Source of the DNA: Chloroflexota bacterium
GTDB lineage: Bacteria > Chloroflexota > Limnocylindria > Limnocylindrales > CSP1-4
Length of the DNA: 17,962 nt
Assembly: GCA_016875645.1 (NCBI GenBank)
Contig: VGPE01000031.1
Location: 1 to 17,962, forward strand
Direction: 5' to 3'
The translations under genes were made by a program, and so were the position numbers. Below are positions 14,133-17,962 of this stretch, piece by piece. The notes under the pieces were generated by a model. That model was not told the origin of the DNA. It did no database searches and saw only the letters and a program-made list of their open reading frames with translations. How positions within the stretch are numbered: position 1 is the first letter of the stretch; each line of letters starts with the position of its first letter.

Positions 14133-15698
14133 ATGCGGGACGCGATCATCATCGGGGCCGGCCACAACGGGCTGGTGACGGCGGCGTACCTGGCGCAAGC
14201 CGGCCTGGACGTGCTGGTCCTGGAGCGTCGCGACCTGATCGGCGGCGCGTGCGCCACGGAGGAGCTGTTCCCGGGCTTCCACTTCTCGTCCTGCTCGTTC
14301 CTGTGCTACGCGCTCAGCCCCCAAGTGGCGTACGACCTGCGCCTCAAGCACCACGGCCTCCACATCTACGAACTGGAGCCCCTCGAGTTCCGGCCGTTCC
14401 GCGACGGGCGGTCGCTCACGCTGTACCGCGACGAGGCGCGCAACGTGGAGGCGTTCCGGGCCTTCTCCGAGCACGACGCGGAGGCCTACCCGCGCTGGAA
14501 CGCGATGTGGGCGCGGGCAGCGGAGATCGTCAACCCGTACCGGCTGCGCGAGCCGGCCAGCGTGGCCGACCTGTTCGCGTCCGTGCGCGGGACGCCGGAC
14601 GAGTGGCTGCTGGAGCGCCTGCTGACCACCGGCTTCGCGGACCTGCTCGACGAATGGTTCGAATCGCCGCACGTCAAGGCGGCGCTCGTGCACTCCGGCG
14701 ACGTGGGCGACCCGCGTGGCGTCGGGACGTCCTGGCCGTCGGCGAACCTGGCGGGCGGCGCGATCGATCTCCTGGCCGAGGTCGGCAACACCGTCGGCAT
14801 CGTGCGGGGCGGCATGGGGGCGATCTCGGCCGCCATCGCAGCCGAAGCGCGCGAACGGGGCGCCGAGATCCGGACGGGCGCCGAGGTCCGGCGGGTGGTT
14901 GTCGAGGGTGGGCGGGCGACCGGGGTCGAGCTGGCCGACGGGTCGGTCGAGCAGGCTCGAATCGTCGTCTCGAATGCGGATCCCAAGCGGACCTTCCTGG
15001 AGCTCGTGGACGCGGTGCACCTTTCTGACGATTTCGTCGGATCTGTCCGCAGGCTGCGCACGAAGGTCGCCTACCTCAAGTTCCACGCGGCACTGCGCGA
15101 GCTGCCCGACTTCGGGCGCTGGCTGCCGGCCGACGCGCCGCCGCGCACGATCGCCCGGGTCTGGATCAACGACTCGATCGCCCATCACGAGGAGGCGTGG
15201 CGGGACGCCGCAAGCGGCCACCCGTCACGCAGCCCGGTGATGTCGATCCAGATCCCGACGCTCTACGACGACTCGATCGCGCCGCCGGGCCAGCACGTGC
15301 TCTCCATCTTCGGGATGTATGCGCCTGTCCAGCCGCAGGGCAGCGACTGGGACGAGCTGCGGCGGCCCGTCGGCGAGGCGCTGATCGACGCGGTGACCGA
15401 CTACGCGCCCAACTTCCGCGACGCGATCATCGACTGGGAGCTGTTCACGCCGCTCGACATCGAGCGCCGGGTGGGCCTGACCGACGGCAACATCCACCAC
15501 CTGGACATGATCCCCTCGCAGCTGTTTACGTCGCGGCCGCTGCCCGGCTGGTCCGACTACCGGACGCCGATCGCGGGGCTGTGGCTATGCGGCGCGGGCA
15601 CCCACCCGGGCGGCGAAGTCTCGGGCATGCCGGGCCACAACGCGGCGAAGGCGATCCTCGCGGCGGAGCGGGCGCCGGCATCCACTGGGAGGGAGTGA
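14133..15698 (+). CDS. NAD(P)/FAD-dependent oxidoreductase, phytoene dehydrogenase-related (PYROXD2-like)
   Basis: A 521-residue flavoprotein of the COG1233 phytoene desaturase-like family, closest in layout to PYROXD2-type proteins. The FAD motif IIIGAGHNGL (5-14) has the GHNG typical of that branch. GGACATEELFPGF (37-49) follows the ribose-binding LERRD. The middle contains VRGGMGAISAAIAAEARERG, the usual second conserved segment. The C-terminal FAD clamp is GLWLCGAGTHPGGEVSGMPG (about 487-506). Length is normal. No membrane segment is obvious. It is unlikely to make carotenoids, since no phytoene synthase or other carotenoid gene is nearby. The start is fixed because no earlier in-frame start exists, yet no Shine-Dalgarno is seen. 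The PIG-L gene follows 5 bases after the stop. Confidence 0.9.
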   Translation: MRDAIIIGAGHNGLVTAAYLAQAGLDVLVLERRDLIGGACATEELFPGFHFSSCSFLCYALSPQVAYDLRLKHHGLHIYELEPLEFRPFRDGRSLTLYRDEARNVEAFRAFSEHDAEAYPRWNAMWARAAEIVNPYRLREPASVADLFASVRGTPDEWLLERLLTTGFADLLDEWFESPHVKAALVHSGDVGDPRGVGTSWPSANLAGGAIDLLAEVGNTVGIVRGGMGAISAAIAAEARERGAEIRTGAEVRRVVVEGGRATGVELADGSVEQARIVVSNADPKRTFLELVDAVHLSDDFVGSVRRLRTKVAYLKFHAALRELPDFGRWLPADAPPRTIARVWINDSIAHHEEAWRDAASGHPSRSPVMSIQIPTLYDDSIAPPGQHVLSIFGMYAPVQPQGSDWDELRRPVGEALIDAVTDYAPNFRDAIIDWELFTPLDIERRVGLTDGNIHHLDMIPSQLFTSRPLPGWSDYRTPIAGLWLCGAGTHPGGEVSGMPGHNAAKAILAAERAPASTGRE

Positions 15699-15703
15699 CC
15701 GTT

Positions 15704-16468
15704 TTGAACCCACTGCGCATCCTGGCAGTCGGCGCGCATCCGGCCGATCCCGTCGAGCGCGCCGGCGGCACGCTTGCGAAGCACGCCGCGCGCGGCGACG
15801 ACACGATGATGGTGTCGCACACGACGGGCACCGTCACCCACGCGTTCGACCTGTTCCCGGCGACCGGCACCGACAAGCTGGCGATCAAGCCGGACCTGGA
15901 TCAGCGCAAGCGCGACGAGCTGCGGGACGCGGCGGCGGCGCTGGGCGTGCGCCAGCAGATGGTGCTGGACTTCCCCGAGAGCCCGATGCTGTTCGACCTG
16001 GCGCACTACGTGACGATGGTCGAGATCCTGCGCGACTTCCGGCCGGACATCCTGCTCTGCCCCCACCCCGTGGAGGTGGGCCGCCACGACCACATGGACA
16101 GCGGCCGCTTCACGATCGCGGCCATGGACTACAGCCGCGCCGACGGGTTCCCTTCACCACTGGCGCCGTACACCGTGCCGCGCCTGTTCCTGTACTACTA
16201 CGAGGACTTCCGGACGAACCAGCTGATGGCGACGCCGCGCCAGTCGGCGGAAGTGGTGGTCGACATCAGCGAGGTGATCGAGCGCAAGCGCGCCGCGATG
16301 CTGATCTTCGGGCGGACGCAGACGCGCCGCGGCGAGGACTACCCGGCGCGGCTCGACCGGTTCTTCGCGTCGGGTGATGGCAGCGTCGGCTACAACAACG
16401 GCTTCGCCTACGGCGAGCGCTTCAACCGCTGGCACCCGCAACGCGTGCCGTACCTGCCGATCGACTGA
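15704..16468 (+). CDS. PIG-L/LmbE family deacetylase-like protein with altered HPDD motif
   Basis: A 254-residue protein of the GlcNAc-PI de-N-acetylase/LmbE fold. These are usually zinc enzymes that remove acetyl groups from amino sugars or mycothiol precursors. The first motif reads GAHPADPVERAGGTLAKHA (10-28). His12 and Asp15, the usual zinc ligands, are kept, but the catalytic Asp of AHPDD is Ala14. The distal zinc region is CPHPVEVGRHDHMDSGR (119-135), with His128, Asp129 and His130. Start TTG 15704 is preferred because GGAG lies 8 bases before it. GTG 15695, overlapping the previous stop, is the alternative, and its ribosome site would be too close. It forms a pair with the PYROXD2-like flavoprotein. 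The fold is certain. Whether it still deacetylates is open. Confidence 0.87.
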   Translation: MNPLRILAVGAHPADPVERAGGTLAKHAARGDDTMMVSHTTGTVTHAFDLFPATGTDKLAIKPDLDQRKRDELRDAAAALGVRQQMVLDFPESPMLFDLAHYVTMVEILRDFRPDILLCPHPVEVGRHDHMDSGRFTIAAMDYSRADGFPSPLAPYTVPRLFLYYYEDFRTNQLMATPRQSAEVVVDISEVIERKRAAMLIFGRTQTRRGEDYPARLDRFFASGDGSVGYNNGFAYGERFNRWHPQRVPYLPID

Positions 16469-16564
16469 CGTGGTTGCCGGGTTTCCCAGCAGACACTGAA
16501 TCTGTCGTCCTCATCGCGATCGTTGCCTCGCAGTCAACGTCACTCCCGATGGGCGATCGAAGCG

Positions 16565-16609
16565 GTGCCTGCTGGGCACGATTTCGGGCATGACGGGCCC
16601 TACCGGCCC
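16565..16609 (+). terminator. tandem hairpins after the PIG-L gene
   Basis: Two perfect 5-bp stem, 5-base loop hairpins lie about 100 and 130 bases after the plus-strand stop codon. Only the first is followed by a short T stretch (GATTT). The position between converging genes suits termination, but the stems are short and the U-tract is poor. Confidence 0.25.
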
Positions 16610-16703
16610 CAGATCGTGGCGATCGTTGCCCACCGAGAAACGTTGGCGACGCTGGCGACGGAATCCGTTCCTGGCAGGAAATCGCGGCAGGAGCTCGCGA
16701 GCG

Positions 16704-16719
16704 CGCCGCCCGGGCGGCG
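16704..16719 (-). terminator. 16-base perfect palindrome downstream of the dioxygenase gene
   Basis: CGCCGCCCGGGCGGCG is fully self-complementary and lies 42-57 bases after the minus-strand stop at 16761. In RNA it would form a very GC-rich hairpin. No U-run follows, so it could be a terminator of the T-less type or a 3'-end stabiliser. It may also be an incidental GC palindrome. Confidence 0.25.
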
Positions 16720-16760
16720 AGCGCGGCGCGCGCCGAATGCACCGAGGTCGCCCGCCCGGG

Positions 16761-17615
16761 TCAGCGGTCCCAGCGCGACGGGTCGATCCCGGGCGCGGCG
16801 GATTGCATGCCTGCCGGCCGGTGCTCCAGCAGCCAGCGGCCGCCCGTCTTGTTGCGGCTCTGGAGGAACGGCCGCGCCGCCGTCGGCGCCGAGACCACCC
16901 ACTCCGGGTCCCACTCCGTGCAGGGACCGATCGGGCCTGCCCAGCCGGGCCGGTAGCCGAACTGGATCATCGACCGCGGCTGCGTGTCTACGTTGGGATG
17001 CGTGGCGTGGAACAGGTCCTTGGGGAAGAGCAGCGCGCTGCCCGCCTCGAGGCAGAGCGTGATCTCCTCGGGGTGCGCCTGATAGCGCAGGTACGGGTTG
17101 GCGTCGGCGTGGAATGACAGGTGCGAGCGGGGCACCAGCCGGAACGGCGCGCGATCCGGGACGAGATCGTCCAGGTAGTACAGGACGCGCAGCAGCCGCG
17201 GCGATGAGCCCTCGAAATCGAAGATGGACGAGCCGAAGGGGTGGCCGTCGGTGTGCATCACGATCCCCGGCGCCCCCGGATACGTCGTCTGGAACACGCT
17301 CATCGTGAACACGATGTCGCCGCCGAGGAGCGCCCGCAGGAACTCGATCGTGGGCGGGTGGGCGATCAGCTCCGCAACCGGCCGGCTGATGAGGTGCGGC
17401 GGCGTGATCGTGGTGCGCAGGTCCTCGCTGTAGGAGCGGCCCTCGGTCGGGGCGTCCTTCACCGATTCCTTGAGGCGCGCGATGGCCGCCGCATCGATCG
17501 TGCGCGGCAGGACGGCGTAGCCCTCCACCTCGAAGTGGCGGATCCGCTCACCAAGAGACATGGCCGACCAGTCGGTCCGGTCGATCCGCATCGTCGTCGT
17601 GTCCATCGTGGTCAT
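16761..17615 (-). CDS. phytanoyl-CoA dioxygenase (PhyH) family protein
   Basis: A 284-residue Fe(II)/2-oxoglutarate-dependent oxygenase-like protein of the PhyH family, probably hydroxylating a small metabolite in the cytoplasm. The iron triad is visible: His121-x-Asp123 in VMHTDGHPFG, and distal His203 in LFHATHPN. Arg214 (QPRSMIQFGYRP) is the likely 2-oxoglutarate carboxylate contact. The N-terminal FEVEGYAVLP (28-37) is the usual family opening. Length is typical. The ATG at 17615 overlaps the stop of the DapA-family gene by ATGA, so the two form a translationally coupled pair. That context suggests hydroxylation in a pathway with an aldolase step, rather than true phytanic acid oxidation. 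This reading is inference. The family call is firm. Confidence 0.9.
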   Translation of the reverse strand: MTTMDTTTMRIDRTDWSAMSLGERIRHFEVEGYAVLPRTIDAAAIARLKESVKDAPTEGRSYSEDLRTTITPPHLISRPVAELIAHPPTIEFLRALLGGDIVFTMSVFQTTYPGAPGIVMHTDGHPFGSSIFDFEGSSPRLLRVLYYLDDLVPDRAPFRLVPRSHLSFHADANPYLRYQAHPEEITLCLEAGSALLFPKDLFHATHPNVDTQPRSMIQFGYRPGWAGPIGPCTEWDPEWVVSAPTAARPFLQSRNKTGGRWLLEHRPAGMQSAAPGIDPSRWDR

Positions 17616-17962
17616 GACGCCACCCCCGCCTCCTGCAGCACGCCATGGTCCGCCAGGATCGCGCGCACCCGCTCGCGCGCCTCGTCGCCCAGCCTGACGA
17701 AGGGCAGGGCGACGTCCGGGCCGCAGACGCCCATCATGTCGAGCGCCGCCTTCATCGAGCCGAGGTAGGACGACTCTGTGTCGCCGTCGGCCGACCAGAT
17801 CGCGGCGATCGCGTCCACCTTCGCCTGCAGGAGCAGGGCCGTCTCGAGGTCGGCGCGGGCAGCCGCCTCACGGATCTGCACGAACAGCGATGGCACCACG
17901 TTCGCCAGTCCGAGCTGGCCGGCATGGGCGCCGATGAAGAAGCTGAGCGCGACGTGGCCCTC
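17612..17962 (-). CDS. DapA-family (dihydrodipicolinate synthase-like) protein, C-terminal part only
   Basis: The open frame enters from the right edge and runs 116 residues to TGA at 17614-17612. SFFIGAHAGQLGLANVVPSL corresponds to the end of the (beta/alpha)8 barrel, where DapA-family proteins have the G-x-x-G-x-[IL]-[SA]-x-x-[NA] segment. It is followed by the helical tail (LETALLLQAKVDAIAAIW, SYLGSMKAALDMMG, ending in RVRAILADHGVL). The Schiff-base lysine and the Tyr lie outside the window. These enzymes are aldolases or dehydratases acting on pyruvate-derived or sugar-acid substrates. Neighbours suggest a catabolic rather than a lysine-biosynthesis role. It is coupled by ATGA to the PhyH-family gene. 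Confidence 0.85.
   Translation of the reverse strand, partial: EGHVALSFFIGAHAGQLGLANVVPSLFVQIREAAARADLETALLLQAKVDAIAAIWSADGDTESSYLGSMKAALDMMGVCGPDVALPFVRLGDEARERVRAILADHGVLQEAGVAS

Larger units (their letters stand above)
16469..16760. other. convergent intergenic region, 292 bases
   Basis: No gene is recognised. The region has two hairpins with 5-bp stems and 5-base loops: GTGCC...GGCAC at 16565-16579, followed by GATTT, and GGGCC...GGCCC at 16595-16609. It also has a 12-base direct repeat GCGATCGTTGCC (16516-16527 and 16619-16630). A 16-base perfect palindrome lies near its right end. Confidence 0.5.

Noticed and set aside
13490..15028. A 512-codon plus-strand frame across the toxin-antitoxin upstream region and the flavoprotein
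   Set aside because: It is out of frame with the flavoprotein, whose FAD motifs fix the real frame. No domain is visible.
14133..15698. Carotenoid phytoene desaturase
   Set aside because: The GHNG motif and length fit PYROXD2-like proteins, and no carotenoid pathway genes are nearby.

Overview
The window is 17,962 bases of very GC-rich bacterial DNA. Genes are short and tightly packed, direction changes often, and four gene junctions are 4-base ATGA overlaps. GTG and TTG starts and weak ribosome sites are common. The gene content (amidohydrolases, Gfo/Idh, DapA-like and phytanoyl-CoA dioxygenase-like enzymes, PIG-L and flavoproteins) would fit a soil or freshwater Chloroflexota or an actinobacterium. 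I see no rRNA, tRNA or other taxonomic marker, so that placement is inference only.

Layout. (1) Minus, 3907 to the left edge: a GNAT protein fused to an amidohydrolase fold that has lost its metal ligands, an intact amidohydrolase coupled to it by ATGA, then a Gfo/Idh/MocA oxidoreductase cut by the edge. The last gene has its own 295-base upstream region with two matching inverted repeats. (2) 3908-4417: divergent control region with a 9-bp inverted repeat in a leader and a 9-base degenerate tandem repeat. (3) Plus, 4418-7082: a fumarate-reductase-type flavoprotein and a glycoside-hydrolase-like TIM-barrel protein. (4) Minus, 10304-7372: an alpha/alpha-toroid-like protein overlapping an N-acyl-D-amino-acid deacylase by 19 bases. 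(5) Plus, 10500-12859: remnants of an OppC/DppC permease and of an RraA-type protein, the latter coupled by ATGA to a TRZ/ATZ-type amidohydrolase. (6) Minus, 13666-13074: a ribbon-helix-helix antitoxin and PemK/MazF toxin pair. (7) Plus, 14133-16468: a PYROXD2-like flavoprotein and a PIG-L family protein with an altered motif. (8) Minus, right edge to 16761: the C-terminal part of a DapA-family protein coupled by ATGA to a phytanoyl-CoA dioxygenase-like protein.

Together this looks like an accessory catabolic island: small two- or three-gene cassettes for deacylating, hydrolysing and oxidising unknown small organic substrates. A broken transporter and a broken aldolase-like gene mark deletions. 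No phage, CRISPR, transposase or tRNA was seen. The strongest candidate for something undescribed is the GNAT/dead-amidohydrolase fusion with its intact partner and its leader hairpin. The twin palindromes upstream of the Gfo/Idh gene come next. No complete new system can be claimed from sequence alone.
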